Assembly: GCA_029781855.1 (NCBI GenBank)
Contig: JAKOVX010000076.1
Coordinates: forward strand, 1 to 64,000
Source of the DNA: Acidobacteriota bacterium
GTDB lineage: Bacteria > Acidobacteriota > Blastocatellia > Pyrinomonadales > Pyrinomonadaceae
Length of the DNA stretch: 64,000 nt
Reading direction: 5' to 3'
This document shows, piece by piece, positions 41,007 through 50,226 of the stretch. The notes beneath the pieces were generated by a model that was not told the origin of the DNA, did not search any database, and saw nothing but the letters and a program-made list of their open reading frames with translations. The translations under genes and the position numbers were made by a program. The stretch's first letter is position 1. Each line of letters starts with the position of its first letter.

Positions 41007-41870
41007 ATGAAACACACAATCACAAAGATCGCACTCGTCTTTCTCGCCGTCGTCTCGGCCGTTGCCGCCGCGTCGGCCCAGACCGCCGACAAACGGTCCA
41101 TCACGCTCGACGGGGCACGTTCCGTCATCGCCGCGGCCAAATCGTATGCCGCAAAAAATAACGCTCCCGGCGGCGTCATCGCAGTGGTCGACGACGGCGG
41201 AAACCTGGTCGCTCTCGAACGCCTCGACGGTACGTTCACGGCCGGTGCAAACATCTCGATCGGCAAGGCCCGCACCGCCGCGATGTTCAAAAAGCCGACG
41301 AAATTCTTCGAGGATGTCATCAAGAACGGCCGCACTTCGATGGTCGCTCTTCCCGATTTCACTCCGCTCCAGGGCGGTGTGCCGATCGTCGTTGACGGCC
41401 AGATGGTCGGAGCGGTCGGCGTTTCCGGTGCCGCATCTGCCGCTCAGGACGAGGAACTCGCGATCGCGGGAGCAGCTGCTCTCGGCGACCCGAAGTCGGC
41501 GGCGGTCTCATTCTATGACAGCAAGTCGGTCGCCGACGCTTTTGACAGGGGCTCGGTTCTTTTCGACGGTGCCGGCGGCGAGAACTATATGGTCCACGCC
41601 AGCCGTCGCGAGAAGGCTGGCCAGAGCGAGGTCCACACACTCGACACTGACGTGATCTATGTCCTCGACGGCACGGCGACGTTCGTCACCGGCGGCAAGT
41701 CGGTCGATCCGAAAATGGTCGCGGCGAATGAATTTCGCGGAACCATGATAGACGGCGGTGAGACGCGCCAGCTCAAAAAGGGTGACGTCATCATAGTGCC
41801 GCGCGGCACGCCGCATTGGTTCAAGCAGGTCGACGGCGTTTTCAAATACTACGTCGTCAAGGTTCGGTAG
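41007..41870 (+). CDS. Exported HbpS/GlcG-like domain fused to a cupin
   Basis: The protein has 287 residues. A signal peptide (1-25, ending ASAQT) is followed by a HbpS/GlcG-type domain (about 30-165: GGVIAVVDDGGNLVALERLDGT, SIGKARTAAMF, GGVPIVVDGQMVGAVGVSGA). HbpS of Streptomyces is an extracellular haem-binding redox sensor. Residues about 195-287 form a cupin (EVHTLDTDVIYVLDGTATFVTGG, GDVIIVPRGTPHWF) with a His/Glu-type metal-site pattern. The fusion suggests an exported metal- or haem-dependent sensor or scavenger. I know the two domains separately; the combined function is not established. Confidence 0.88.
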   Translation: MKHTITKIALVFLAVVSAVAAASAQTADKRSITLDGARSVIAAAKSYAAKNNAPGGVIAVVDDGGNLVALERLDGTFTAGANISIGKARTAAMFKKPTKFFEDVIKNGRTSMVALPDFTPLQGGVPIVVDGQMVGAVGVSGAASAAQDEELAIAGAAALGDPKSAAVSFYDSKSVADAFDRGSVLFDGAGGENYMVHASRREKAGQSEVHTLDTDVIYVLDGTATFVTGGKSVDPKMVAANEFRGTMIDGGETRQLKKGDVIIVPRGTPHWFKQVDGVFKYYVVKVR

Positions 41871-41871
41871 G

Positions 41872-41966
41872 TATTTGAACGCGGAGCTCGCGATGTACGC
41901 AGAGATTGGTGGGAGTTTTGTACCGGGCATTCTCTGCGGCCGCTGCGATCTCTGCGTTTGAAATTA
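41872..41966. repeat. Palindromic intergenic element of 9-bp units
   Basis: The left arm is ATTTGA then ACGCGGAGC, TCGCGATGT and ACGCAGAGA. The reverse complement of the right arm is AATTTCAA then ACGCAGAGA, TCGCAGCGG and CCGCAGAGA. Both arms step by 9 bases and face each other. It fills the gap between the HbpS-cupin and SMP-30-like genes and matches the plan, though not the sequence, of the 28114-28206 element. Confidence 0.7.
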
Positions 41967-41988
41967 GCTTTTGCAGGAGCAGATCGAT

Positions 41989-43599
41989 ATGAGAATAATC
42001 AGCGTTTTAATATTTACATTACTTTTTACGGTTCATTTTCTAGCTCAGGACGTTCCTGCGGGCAGGCCCGAGGCAGTCATTGACCTCGCGACGGCCGACG
42101 GCGTCAAGCTCGTCACCGGCCAGTGGAAATATAGCGACACGCGGATCGTCGAGACGGACTTTCGCTCGGCGGGGCCCGATGGCCAGCCGGGAACGGCTCC
42201 CGTCAAGGCTTACGACTTTACGCCGCACGCCGGCGGAGCGGGCTTTGACGATTCGGCGTGGGAACTTGTCGCCGCATCCGATCTGGTTAAACGCCGCGGC
42301 AACGGGCGGCTTTCGTTCAACTGGTACCGCATCAATTTGACGATCCCGGATACGGTCAACGGATTTTCAACCGCTGGGTCGACCGTCGTCTTTCAGACCG
42401 CGCTCGACGATTACGCCGAGGTCTGGGTCAACGGCGAGATCTCGCGTTCGCTCGGGCAAAAAGGCGGCTCGGTCGTCGCCGGGTGGAACGCCCCGAACCG
42501 CCTCGTCATCGGCCGCGACGTGCGTCCCGGACAGAAGATACAGCTCGCAGTATTTGGTGCCAACGGCCCGCTCTCTAATCCGCCCACCAACTACATTTGG
42601 GTCCGCGAGGCACGGCTTGAGTTTTACAAAACGGACGTCACGGGCCCGGTCGCCATCACGCCAAGCGAGGTAAATGTCGAGGTCGTGCGCAACGACGCGG
42701 CAATCGACGCGATCGTCAGCCAAAATCCGAAGGTCTTCAAGCTCGCCGAGGGCTTCAAATTTACCGAGGGGCCGATCTGGACGGCCGACGGCCTGCTCTT
42801 CAGCGACCCGAACGCCAACACCATTTACAGGTATTCAAGGGACGGCAAGCTCAGCGTTTTCCGTACGCCGAGCGGTTACAGCGGTGCCGATATCGCGGAA
42901 TACGGCCAGCCCGGCTCGAACGGAATGACGCTCGATCCGCAGGGCAACCTGACGATCGATCAGCACGGCAACCGCCGCGTCATTCGGCTCGAAAAGGACG
43001 GCACCGAGACCGTTCTCGCCGACCGGTTCGAGGGCAAACGGCTCAACAGCCCGAACGATCTCGTTTACCGTTCGGACGGCACGCTCTATTTCACCGATCC
43101 GCCGTTCGGTCTGCCGAAATTCTTCGACGACAAACGTAAGGAGCTTCCATTCAGCGGTGTCTATATGATCCGCAACGGCAAGCTGCAGCTAGTGACCAGC
43201 GAATTCACCGGGCCGAACGGCATCGCGTTCTCGCCGGATGAGAAATATCTCTACGTTGGTAACTGGGACGAAAAGAAAAAGGTCGTCTGGCGTTATGAGG
43301 TACAGCCGGACGGAACGGTCAGGAATGGCAAGCTGTTCTTCGATTTCACCTCATTTCCGGGCGAGGACGCCATCGACGGCATCAAGGTCGATACGGCCGG
43401 TAACCTTTTCGTTTCGGCACCGGGCGGCCTGCAGGTGCTTTCGCCCGACGGCCGGCATTTGGGTACGATCCGCACGCCGCAGCACGTCCACAACATGGCG
43501 TGGGGCGACGACGACGGCAAGACGCTTTACCTGTGTGCCCGCAGCGGCCTCTACAAAATGCGGCTCAGCATCGCGGGCGTTCGGCCGACGGCAAAGTAA
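41989..43599 (+). CDS. Secreted SMP-30/gluconolactonase-like protein with N-terminal galactose-binding-like domain
   Basis: The protein has 536 residues from ATG 41989 (GGAG upstream). Residues 1-17 are a signal peptide. Residues about 25-215 form a jelly-roll domain (FDDSAWELV, INGFSTAGSTVVFQTALDDYAEVWVNGE), as in sugar-binding modules. Residues about 235-535 are the six-bladed SMP-30/gluconolactonase propeller: EGPIWTADGLLFSDPNANTIYRY, NGMTLDPQGNL, LNSPNDLVYRSDGTLYFTDPPFG, GPNGIAFSPDEKYLYVGNWD and EDAIDGIKVDTAGNLFV. The metal-ligand positions (Glu in TEGP, Asn in SPND, Asn in GPNGIAF, Asp in DAIDG) are present, so lactonase activity is plausible. It may act on the lactone made by the glucose dehydrogenase at 60581. 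Confidence 0.92.
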   Translation: MRIISVLIFTLLFTVHFLAQDVPAGRPEAVIDLATADGVKLVTGQWKYSDTRIVETDFRSAGPDGQPGTAPVKAYDFTPHAGGAGFDDSAWELVAASDLVKRRGNGRLSFNWYRINLTIPDTVNGFSTAGSTVVFQTALDDYAEVWVNGEISRSLGQKGGSVVAGWNAPNRLVIGRDVRPGQKIQLAVFGANGPLSNPPTNYIWVREARLEFYKTDVTGPVAITPSEVNVEVVRNDAAIDAIVSQNPKVFKLAEGFKFTEGPIWTADGLLFSDPNANTIYRYSRDGKLSVFRTPSGYSGADIAEYGQPGSNGMTLDPQGNLTIDQHGNRRVIRLEKDGTETVLADRFEGKRLNSPNDLVYRSDGTLYFTDPPFGLPKFFDDKRKELPFSGVYMIRNGKLQLVTSEFTGPNGIAFSPDEKYLYVGNWDEKKKVVWRYEVQPDGTVRNGKLFFDFTSFPGEDAIDGIKVDTAGNLFVSAPGGLQVLSPDGRHLGTIRTPQHVHNMAWGDDDGKTLYLCARSGLYKMRLSIAGVRPTAK

Positions 43600-43652
43600 A
43601 CTTTCCAACGAGAGTTCGGCGGATCGGCGGCCCGGGTGCCGCCGTTCGTCGT

Positions 43653-45524
43653 TCAGGTCCCGGAACCGGCGACGGTCAGGTTCATTCGACGTTCGATGTC
43701 GATGAACCGAGGATCGTTCCGAATAATGTCAAATTCCGGTTCGGTAGCGACAACGACCATCAACGGGTCACGGCGCTTCAGGCCGGCCTCCAGTGCTATG
43801 AATGCCGCGTCCAGGTCCCCGATCCTGACGTAATAAATTGCGGCATCCGCAAGTGTATTACCCAGGGTCCGGTTGGCGAGGTACTCCCGAATTACCTTTA
43901 TTCCCCGGGCACGCTGGTCGGTCCGCAGATCGATCTCGGCCCCGAATATCTTGCGGCCGTTTTCGCTGAGACCCGGCCAAGCGTCGAGTTCCTTCCGCGC
44001 CTCGGCCGGCTCGTTCCGGTACAAATATATACGGATCAGAATGGAGCGCGCGCCGTTGTTGTCAGGCTCCATTTCGACCGCCTTGCGGATCTCGCGCAGG
44101 GCGTCGTCATAGCGGCGGGCCCGGACGTATGTTCGTGCGACCTCGGATTGGATGTAGCCGGCGATCGGATTCGTCTTACGAGCGGCCTCGATCTCGGCGA
44201 TCGCGGCGTCATGACGACCAAGGATCGAGAGTAGGATCGAGTACGAGTAATGAGCGTCAGAACTTCGCGGATCCAGCTCGACGGCCCGCTTAAAATCCGC
44301 TTCGGCACCCGCAAAATCCCAGTCGAGAGCTTCCTTGATCGTCGCCCGTGCTTCGTACGCTTCGGCCAAATTTGGGTCGAGTTCGACGGCCTTTGCGGCC
44401 GAGTCGCGTGCCGCCTGGAGATTGGCGTCGCGCTCGATGTTTAGATTCGCCAGATGGATGAGGGCTCCGGTCATCGCGGCGTAAACCAGGGCGTATTCCG
44501 GATCTTTTTGCAGTGCGGCCCGATAGAAGACAAGGGCCTTTTTCGAACCCTCCTCGCTGATCTGTTCGTGAAAGTACCTTGCCTGCAGATAGAGCGAGTA
44601 GGCTTCGGTATTCTCGGTGCTCCGTTTGGCGAGCAGCGATTTTTCTTTGCCTGAGAGCTTTAGCGACATCGACGAGAGCATCCGCTCCGAGATCGAATCT
44701 TGCACCGCAAATATGTTCGAAAAGAAATCGTCAAAACTGCCCGCCCAGATCGTCGATCCGTCCGAAACGCGCAGCAATTGGACCGTCACGCGGACCTTGT
44801 TGTCGGCACGTTGGATCTTGCCGTCGAGCACGGCGTCAACCTGCAGTTCGCGGCCGGCCGTCAGCGGGTCGGTATCGCCGGTTCGATATTTCGAAACGGC
44901 ACCTGTCGGGCGAACGGTTATCTGCTCGAGACTGCCGAGTTTTGTTATGAGGGCGTCCGCCATGCCGATCTCAAGGGCTTCGTCGCCCTGATCTTTGACG
45001 AGCGGCTTGAACGGCAGCACGGCGATGGTGTGGACAGCGGTCGTTCCCACGTCAGCGGCCGAACTCCTGAAATACAGCAACGCCGCTCCGGTGCCGATGA
45101 CCAGCACGGCCGCCGCCAGAGCGATCAGCCATCTCGGAAACTCGCGGGGCAGCGTGTAGGTAGCCGAATCCTGAGGTGTGGTGGACTCCACGGGACCGGA
45201 TTCCTTCACCTCGGCGACAAAACGGTAACCGCGTCGCGGGATCGTTTCTACAAATCGATGTTCGTTCGGCGTTTCGCCGAGCGCCCGTCTCAGCGTCGAG
45301 ACGTTGACATTAAGATTGGCTTCCTCGACAAAGCTGTCCTGCCACAGCTGGCCGATGATCCATTCCTTTTCAAGCAGCCGGCCCGGATTTTCGGCAAACA
45401 GCACCAGCAGGTCAAAGACCTTCGGCGTCAGCGTAACCGGCTCATCACCGTGCATAAGAGTTCGTTCATCCGGATCGAGCCGAAACCCGTCGAACTCATA
45501 GATTTTGCCCGTCCGCTCGCCCAT
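43653..45524 (-). CDS. Winged-helix DNA-binding, membrane-spanning TPR regulator (CadC-like layout)
   Basis: The protein has 623 residues. Residues about 8-105 are an OmpR/PhoB-type winged helix (EPVTLTPKVFDLLVLFAENPG, NVNVSTLRRALGE, IPRRGYRFVA). One membrane span follows (about 131-150). Residues about 160-290 resemble a TolB/FlgO-type region (TIAVLPFKPL, ITVRPTGAVSKY, VDGKIQ-like stretch), and 300-610 are TPRs. This is the ToxR/CadC layout common in Acidobacteriota: membrane-bound transcription regulator with a periplasmic TPR sensor. No target gene can be named; the divergently transcribed DM13/sigma pair is a candidate. Confidence 0.93.
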   Translation of the reverse strand: MGERTGKIYEFDGFRLDPDERTLMHGDEPVTLTPKVFDLLVLFAENPGRLLEKEWIIGQLWQDSFVEEANLNVNVSTLRRALGETPNEHRFVETIPRRGYRFVAEVKESGPVESTTPQDSATYTLPREFPRWLIALAAAVLVIGTGAALLYFRSSAADVGTTAVHTIAVLPFKPLVKDQGDEALEIGMADALITKLGSLEQITVRPTGAVSKYRTGDTDPLTAGRELQVDAVLDGKIQRADNKVRVTVQLLRVSDGSTIWAGSFDDFFSNIFAVQDSISERMLSSMSLKLSGKEKSLLAKRSTENTEAYSLYLQARYFHEQISEEGSKKALVFYRAALQKDPEYALVYAAMTGALIHLANLNIERDANLQAARDSAAKAVELDPNLAEAYEARATIKEALDWDFAGAEADFKRAVELDPRSSDAHYSYSILLSILGRHDAAIAEIEAARKTNPIAGYIQSEVARTYVRARRYDDALREIRKAVEMEPDNNGARSILIRIYLYRNEPAEARKELDAWPGLSENGRKIFGAEIDLRTDQRARGIKVIREYLANRTLGNTLADAAIYYVRIGDLDAAFIALEAGLKRRDPLMVVVATEPEFDIIRNDPRFIDIERRMNLTVAGSGT

Positions 45525-45665
45525 ATTTCACGGTCATTTGGCAATTTTGGAAATCTTTTGGCGTTTTCTAAGCCTGACCTTAAGACTCTTGGTTTTCGAA
45601 TTTCCTATCTTACAACTGTTCGCAGCCAATGGCGCGAGATTTTTTTTAAGGAACGGGTACTCAAG

Positions 45666-46088
45666 ATGTCGAGATCGACAACCACAGTGATCATCTCAAC
45701 TTTCACCGCCGCAGTGGCGGTCGTACTTATTATCGTTATCGCGACGCGGGCGTCCGTCATCGCTTCCGGCTGTTTTCACCAGGTAGCACATATCGGAAGC
45801 GGCTGCGCCAGGCTTGTCGAAGCGGGCGGCGGCCGTGCGCGGCTCGAACTCACGGATTTTGCGACCGCCGAGGGCACCGATCTGCGCGTGATGCTCTCAA
45901 CCGCTCCGGACCCGCTCGAGAATAGCGGCGTGCAGCGGTCCGAGACGCTCGACCTCGGCCCTTTGAAAAAGACAGAGGGTTCGCAGGAATACGACGTCCC
46001 GCCGATCGGGAACCTGTCGGACTTTCATTCAGTGACCGTTTGGGACTCAAAGCACGAAGTCAATTTTACGACCGCTCCGCTGAGGTGA
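45666..46088 (+). CDS. Membrane-anchored DM13-domain protein
   Basis: The protein has 140 residues from ATG 45666; a longer open frame upstream is only the antisense of the winged-helix gene. An N-terminal anchor (about 8-28) is followed by a DM13 domain (GSGCARLVEAGGGRARLELTDFATAEGTDLRVML, ETLDLGPLKKTEGSQEYDVPP, HSVTVWDSKHEVNF). DM13 is thought to be an extracytoplasmic redox domain with a conserved Cys, here among CFHQV and GSGCAR. It is 12 bases before an ECF sigma gene on the same strand, so the two are probably co-transcribed. Confidence 0.88.
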   Translation: MSRSTTTVIISTFTAAVAVVLIIVIATRASVIASGCFHQVAHIGSGCARLVEAGGGRARLELTDFATAEGTDLRVMLSTAPDPLENSGVQRSETLDLGPLKKTEGSQEYDVPPIGNLSDFHSVTVWDSKHEVNFTTAPLR

Positions 46089-46100
46089 AGGAACAAAGTT

Positions 46101-46709
46101 ATGCTCTTCGACACGAACAAGACGTTGAACAACGAAACCGTCCGCTTTTCGACCGACGAACTTGTCGACGCCCACGCCGACTACCTGTTCCGCTTCGCCT
46201 TGTCGCGTGTTCGCGACCGCGCCGTTGCCGAGGACCTCGTGCAAGAGACATTTCTTGCTGCGATCGGACCGGCAAAGGGCTTTGACGGAAATTCCTCGGT
46301 CCGGACCTGGCTCATCGGAATTCTGAAGCACAAGATCATCGACCACTTTCGCCGGACCGTGAAATTCGAATTCAACGACGGCAAAATGACGGATGACGAA
46401 TTTTTTGACGCTAACGGCCGTTGGCGAGCCGATGCGGCTCCGTCTGAATGGAATTCCACACCGGAAGAGATACTGGAATCCCGCGAGTTGGTCACACTGC
46501 TCGACGACTGCATCGAGAAATTGCCATCCCATCTTGCGGCGATCTTTCTGCTTCGCGACATCAACGGGCTCGACGCCGATGAGATCTGCGAATTACTCTC
46601 GATCTCCCCTTCAAATTATTGGGTGATGCTCCATCGTGCCCGTCTGCATCTGCGCCATGCCATCGAGCGGTTATGGGTCCGCGGCGGCCGGCTCCTGTCT
46701 GGGCATTGA
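46101..46709 (+). CDS. ECF sigma factor, TIGR02943-like, paired with a DM13 protein
   Basis: The protein has 202 residues. Region 2 is DAHADYLFRFALSRVRDRAVAEDLVQETFLAA with the RTWLIGILKHKIIDHFRR segment. An insert between regions 2 and 4 contains FFDANGRWRADAAPSEWNSTPEE, the mark of the TIGR02943-type group. Region 4 is PSHLAAIFLLRDINGLDADEICELLSISPSNYWVMLHRARLHLR. It closely resembles the sigma factor at 50444. No zinc anti-sigma gene follows, unlike the paralogue; the DM13 protein upstream may be a redox-responsive partner, which is inference. Confidence 0.93.
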   Translation: MLFDTNKTLNNETVRFSTDELVDAHADYLFRFALSRVRDRAVAEDLVQETFLAAIGPAKGFDGNSSVRTWLIGILKHKIIDHFRRTVKFEFNDGKMTDDEFFDANGRWRADAAPSEWNSTPEEILESRELVTLLDDCIEKLPSHLAAIFLLRDINGLDADEICELLSISPSNYWVMLHRARLHLRHAIERLWVRGGRLLSGH

Positions 46710-46832
46710 ATGGCATTGTGCCCCTTTTTAGCCCGCCGCCTCCGCTAACCTAGTTATTGACAATGATTGGCGCGTACCTCCTGAATTTGGCCGGCCTGTA
46801 TTTTCTTCCAAAGGGCGAGTAGAATTCCTAGA

Positions 46833-47927
46833 GTGAATTCATTGGCCCATCGACACTCACCGGCTAGTCGAGCGAATATCGGCAGCATCACCGTTCTCCT
46901 AGCAGCAATATTCTTCTCTTTCGTTTCGGTTTCGGCGCAGAGCCAAACGCAGCCGACCTCCGACCGGGCGGCAAAGGTAAAACGGTGGCTAGATATCTCT
47001 GCACTATCTATCTCGACGCGTTACCGTTACATCCGCAATCAGGCAGGCGTCGTTATCGCCAGCCAGAACCAATACCAGGTCTCTGCCAACTGGAGGTTCA
47101 AATTCGACGAAAAAGGCCGCTATTCTCTCGCATTCGGCCTACGGACCGGCAATAACTTCGCGTTCGGATGGAACAACACGGGTTGGGGTACCGGCAGCCC
47201 GAAAGGCGATATCCCGATCAGGCAGCTCTATTTCGACGCCAAGCCGGTTGACGGCGTCGAGGTGCAGGTCGGCAGCCTCAACCCGAACCTTGGCGAAAAT
47301 ACCGAAGTGACCGGCTACGACTACGACGGCTACGTCGTCGGTGAGCGTGTCCAGCTAACTACACCCAAAAGGCTCTTTTTCGATGAGATCTCGTTCACCC
47401 ACGGATACCTCGGCGACATTACCAGGCCGGATGTCTTTCATCGATTGCACCGTCTCGGCCATTCAAATTACGGCCAGATCCTCATCCGAAAGAAACTTGG
47501 CAAATACACATCCGTTTCCGCCGATTACACCTATCAGGCGGGCAACTACACGCTGCGGCAGGCCGTGAAATTTACGCTCCCGAAGGCGAAGATACTCGAC
47601 ACTGTTGTTTTCGAGAACTACGAGCGGATCGACCCGCATCCGGCCTATGGCTTTAACCTTACCGGCCAAAAGAAGATAAACAAGTACCTGACCGCCGCCG
47701 CCGGTTTTGCTCGTATCGATAGCGGAATGAGGTTGAACGGAGATCGCTACCCGCCGGGCGACCGTCTCTATCTAAATGGAACCGTCCGTCTCAGCCGCGA
47801 ATTCTCAGTCACTGCCTACCTCAATCAGGACATCGGCCCGCTCGCCCACACGCTCCCGCGAACGAGATTCGAGGCCATCCTGACCTACAACGTGCTCGAG
47901 ACGCTACGCCGGCTTAAGATCCAATAA
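46833..47927 (+). CDS. Outer-membrane beta-barrel (porin-like) protein
   Basis: The protein has 364 residues from a GTG at 46833. A signal peptide (about 14-37, ending SVSAQ) is followed by alternating hydrophobic strands rich in aromatic residues (YSLAFGLRTGNNFAFGWN, YTSVSADYTYQAGNYT, FSVTAYLNQDIGP), typical of a 14-18-stranded barrel. No TonB box or plug is seen, so it is a porin-like channel rather than a receptor. The family is not recognised at sequence level. Confidence 0.75.
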   Translation: MNSLAHRHSPASRANIGSITVLLAAIFFSFVSVSAQSQTQPTSDRAAKVKRWLDISALSISTRYRYIRNQAGVVIASQNQYQVSANWRFKFDEKGRYSLAFGLRTGNNFAFGWNNTGWGTGSPKGDIPIRQLYFDAKPVDGVEVQVGSLNPNLGENTEVTGYDYDGYVVGERVQLTTPKRLFFDEISFTHGYLGDITRPDVFHRLHRLGHSNYGQILIRKKLGKYTSVSADYTYQAGNYTLRQAVKFTLPKAKILDTVVFENYERIDPHPAYGFNLTGQKKINKYLTAAAGFARIDSGMRLNGDRYPPGDRLYLNGTVRLSREFSVTAYLNQDIGPLAHTLPRTRFEAILTYNVLETLRRLKIQ

Positions 47928-47948
47928 CGCAAATAAAAAGGGCGCCGC

Positions 47949-47984
47949 GATCATCGGATCGGCGTGCGCCTAAAGGAGAAAGAG
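47949..47984. terminator. Hairpin between convergent genes
   Basis: An imperfect GC-rich stem opens with GGGCGCCGCGATC and closes with GATCGGCGTGCGCC between the barrel gene and the minus-strand sigma gene. There is no clear T-run, so it is weak as an intrinsic terminator. Confidence 0.35.
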
Positions 47985-48009
47985 GAGGACCTGTGAGAGT
48001 CAGTGCCGT

Positions 48010-48558
48010 TTAGGCGGCGACTGATACTTGTGCTGAGCGGATGCCGTATCCGCCGGCGACGCCCGCAAGCGATTTCTTTAGCTGTGTCCTTGCCCGGCTC
48101 AACCTCGACATCACCGTGCCGATCGGGATCTCGAGGATCTGGGCGACTTCCTTGTAATCAAATTCGTGCAGGTCCGCGAGCAGAACGACAGAACGGTAAT
48201 GCTCGGGCAGCTTTTCGAGGGCAGCGATGACCTCGCGGTCCGTCAGGTTCTCAGGCACCGGCTGTGTGGATGCCGACAGTTCGAATACGAGCTCGTCCGC
48301 TTCCTGAACGTACTTCGACTGGGTGTATTTCTTCCGCCGGTAATGATCGAACTTGTTAAAAAGTATCTTGTAGAGCCACGCACGGCAGTTCGTCCCGAGC
48401 TCATACCGGTCGAACGAACGCCATGCCTGCATATACGTTTCCTGCACGAGGTCGTCGGCGTCGGTCTTATTCATCGTCAAACGCATCGCCGTTCGGTAAA
48501 GATCGTTGATGTGCTGCATCGCTTCGTTCTCGAATACTTCGGGGGTGATCTCGGTCAT
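48010..48558 (-). CDS. ECF sigma factor (RpoE/SigH-like)
   Basis: The protein has 182 residues from ATG 48558 with AAGGAG upstream. Region 2: DLYRTAMRLTMNKTDADDLVQETYMQAWRSF, WLYKILFNKFDHYRRKK. Region 4: LPEHYRSVVLLADLHEFDYKEVAQILEIPIGTVMSRLSRARTQLKK. It belongs to a different ECF subgroup from the other three sigma factors in this window. Upstream, the minus strand carries a TTGTAAGG stretch followed by CTCGTCCGACA, which looks like an ECF promoter and would allow autoregulation. No anti-sigma gene is adjacent. Confidence 0.93.
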   Translation of the reverse strand: MTEITPEVFENEAMQHINDLYRTAMRLTMNKTDADDLVQETYMQAWRSFDRYELGTNCRAWLYKILFNKFDHYRRKKYTQSKYVQEADELVFELSASTQPVPENLTDREVIAALEKLPEHYRSVVLLADLHEFDYKEVAQILEIPIGTVMSRLSRARTQLKKSLAGVAGGYGIRSAQVSVAA

Positions 48559-48728
48559 ATTTCTACTCCTTATGAATTGCCTGAAAATATGAAAAATAAC
48601 TGCTTACAACCGTTTGTCGGACGAGCGGGCAAATCCTTACAAATTTTTTTGAATTTTTTTTGAGGCGCTAAAAAAGGGCGTAAGAGGCACATGCCCTCCC
48701 GCCCTGTTCGCCCCCCAAAATCGATCCG

Positions 48729-50057
48729 TCAGCGTGCCGAGGCAATTCTCACGCGCGGCGTTTCCGGCATTTCTTCCGACGAGACGGTCGGCGAACGCAA
48801 GGTCAGGAATTGCACCGGATCCTTCTCAAACATTAGGTCGAGCGTCCAGTCGAGTGCGACCCGCAGCTTCTTCTCGAACCGCGGCAGCTTCATCAGATAG
48901 ATCGTCCGCCACAGCCACCAGGCGATAAATCCTGAAAAGTTGATCCCGAGGATCTGCGCGACGCCGGTCCGCCGTCCGATCGCGGCAAGCTGGCCAATGG
49001 TCGAGAAAACGAACGGCTTCTTTTGTCCGCCGCGGATCGCCGCCCGAATGTTATGCGCGAGTACCTTGCCCTGGCGGATCGCATGCTGGGCGGTCGGCGG
49101 ATACGGCTTTCCGGTCTTCGGATCATTGATCAGCGAGCAATCGCCGAGCGCCCACACGCCGAGAAACCCGCCGACTTCCATATACTCGTTTGCGCAGACC
49201 TTGCCGCGCTGTTTTTCGCAGGGCAGCGTGTCGAGCAGCGGGTTCGGTGCCGTGCCGGCCGTCCAGATTATCGTGTTCGTACGGATCTTCGTCCCGTTGC
49301 TCAGCGTGACCTCGCGGTGGTCGACATCCGTGACGAGTGTGTCGAGATGGATCTCGACGCCGCGTTTTGCGAGTTTCCCTTGAGCGTATTTTCCGAGCTT
49401 TTCGCTCAATTCGGGCAGGATCGTGCTGCCGCTGTGAACGAGCACGACGCGGAGCATTTCCTCTGTTATATGCGGATAAAATTTCAGTGCCTCACGCAAG
49501 AAATCGTTGATGCCCGCGATCGTCTCGACGCCGGCAAATCCACCGCCCGCGACGACGAAATTGAGCAGCGGCTCGCGTTCATCCGGAAAACACTCAAAGT
49601 CCGCCTCCTCAAGGTTCGAGATCAGATGGTTCCTTAAGTAAATGGCGTCGCCGAGGGATTTCATCGTCAAGGCGTTCTTCTCGAGGCCCTGGTTACCGTA
49701 AAAATTGGTGATCGCCCCGAGGCCGAGCACGATGTGGTCGTATTCCAGCTCGTGGTGATGGTGTTCCTCGCCGTGCGAAACGTGAACGACGCGTTTTTCG
49801 AGGTCGATCGCCTCGACGCTGCCGTTAAAAACCTTGACGCGTTTGAGCAGCTTGCGGACCGGACTGACGATATGGGTGATATCGAGGTCGCTCGCCGCCA
49901 CTTCGTGCAGCATCGGTGTAAAAAGAAAGAAATTTTCGCGGTTTACCACCGTGATGTCGATGTCGGCGTCGCGTGCCAGCGTCCTTTCGAGTTCGAGTGC
50001 GGTGTACATACCGCCGAAACCGCCGCCGAGGATCAGGATCTTTGTCGTTTTGCTCAT
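48729..50057 (-). CDS. ndh: Type II NADH dehydrogenase (NDH-2)
   Basis: Non-proton-pumping NADH:quinone oxidoreductase on the inner face of the membrane. The 442 residues from ATG 50057 (MSKTTKILILGGGFGG) show the FAD-binding GGGFGG near residue 10, ATxxG-equivalent HIVLGLGAITNFYG, a second nucleotide motif NFVVAGGGFAGVE, the WTAGTAPNPLLDTLP segment and the GDCSLINDPKTGKPYPPTAQHAIRQG FAD site. A C-terminal amphipathic region (FIAWWLWRTIYLMKLP) fits membrane attachment. It stands alone, divergent from the ECF operon at 50227. Confidence 0.94.
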   Translation of the reverse strand: MSKTTKILILGGGFGGMYTALELERTLARDADIDITVVNRENFFLFTPMLHEVAASDLDITHIVSPVRKLLKRVKVFNGSVEAIDLEKRVVHVSHGEEHHHHELEYDHIVLGLGAITNFYGNQGLEKNALTMKSLGDAIYLRNHLISNLEEADFECFPDEREPLLNFVVAGGGFAGVETIAGINDFLREALKFYPHITEEMLRVVLVHSGSTILPELSEKLGKYAQGKLAKRGVEIHLDTLVTDVDHREVTLSNGTKIRTNTIIWTAGTAPNPLLDTLPCEKQRGKVCANEYMEVGGFLGVWALGDCSLINDPKTGKPYPPTAQHAIRQGKVLAHNIRAAIRGGQKKPFVFSTIGQLAAIGRRTGVAQILGINFSGFIAWWLWRTIYLMKLPRFEKKLRVALDWTLDLMFEKDPVQFLTLRSPTVSSEEMPETPRVRIASAR

Positions 50058-50146
50058 AGTTGATGTACTTCCGGCGCACCTCGCGTGTGCCAAGCCATTA
50101 ATCGCTGAAAACCGTCAAAATATTCCGTCCTCGAACATCAATAAAG

Positions 50147-50154
50147 TGGAATAA
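50147..50154 (+). promoter_or_regulatory. TGGAATAA box before the ECF/anti-sigma operon
   Basis: TGGAATAA is followed about 12 bases later by a CGAATGC stretch, 73 bases before the first gene of the sigma operon. The same octamer occurs before the subtilase and aquaporin genes. Candidate ECF -35 element. Confidence 0.35.
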
Positions 50155-50226
50155 AACCGCGGCCGCGAATGCTTATATCGATGTGATGGCGTAATTCGCC
50201 TCACTTTTTCGGGAGGAACTGGGGAA

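Noticed and set aside
44700..45665. In-frame extension upstream of the DM13 gene
   Set aside because: It is the antisense of the winged-helix/TPR regulator; the DM13 gene begins naturally at 45666 with its membrane anchor.
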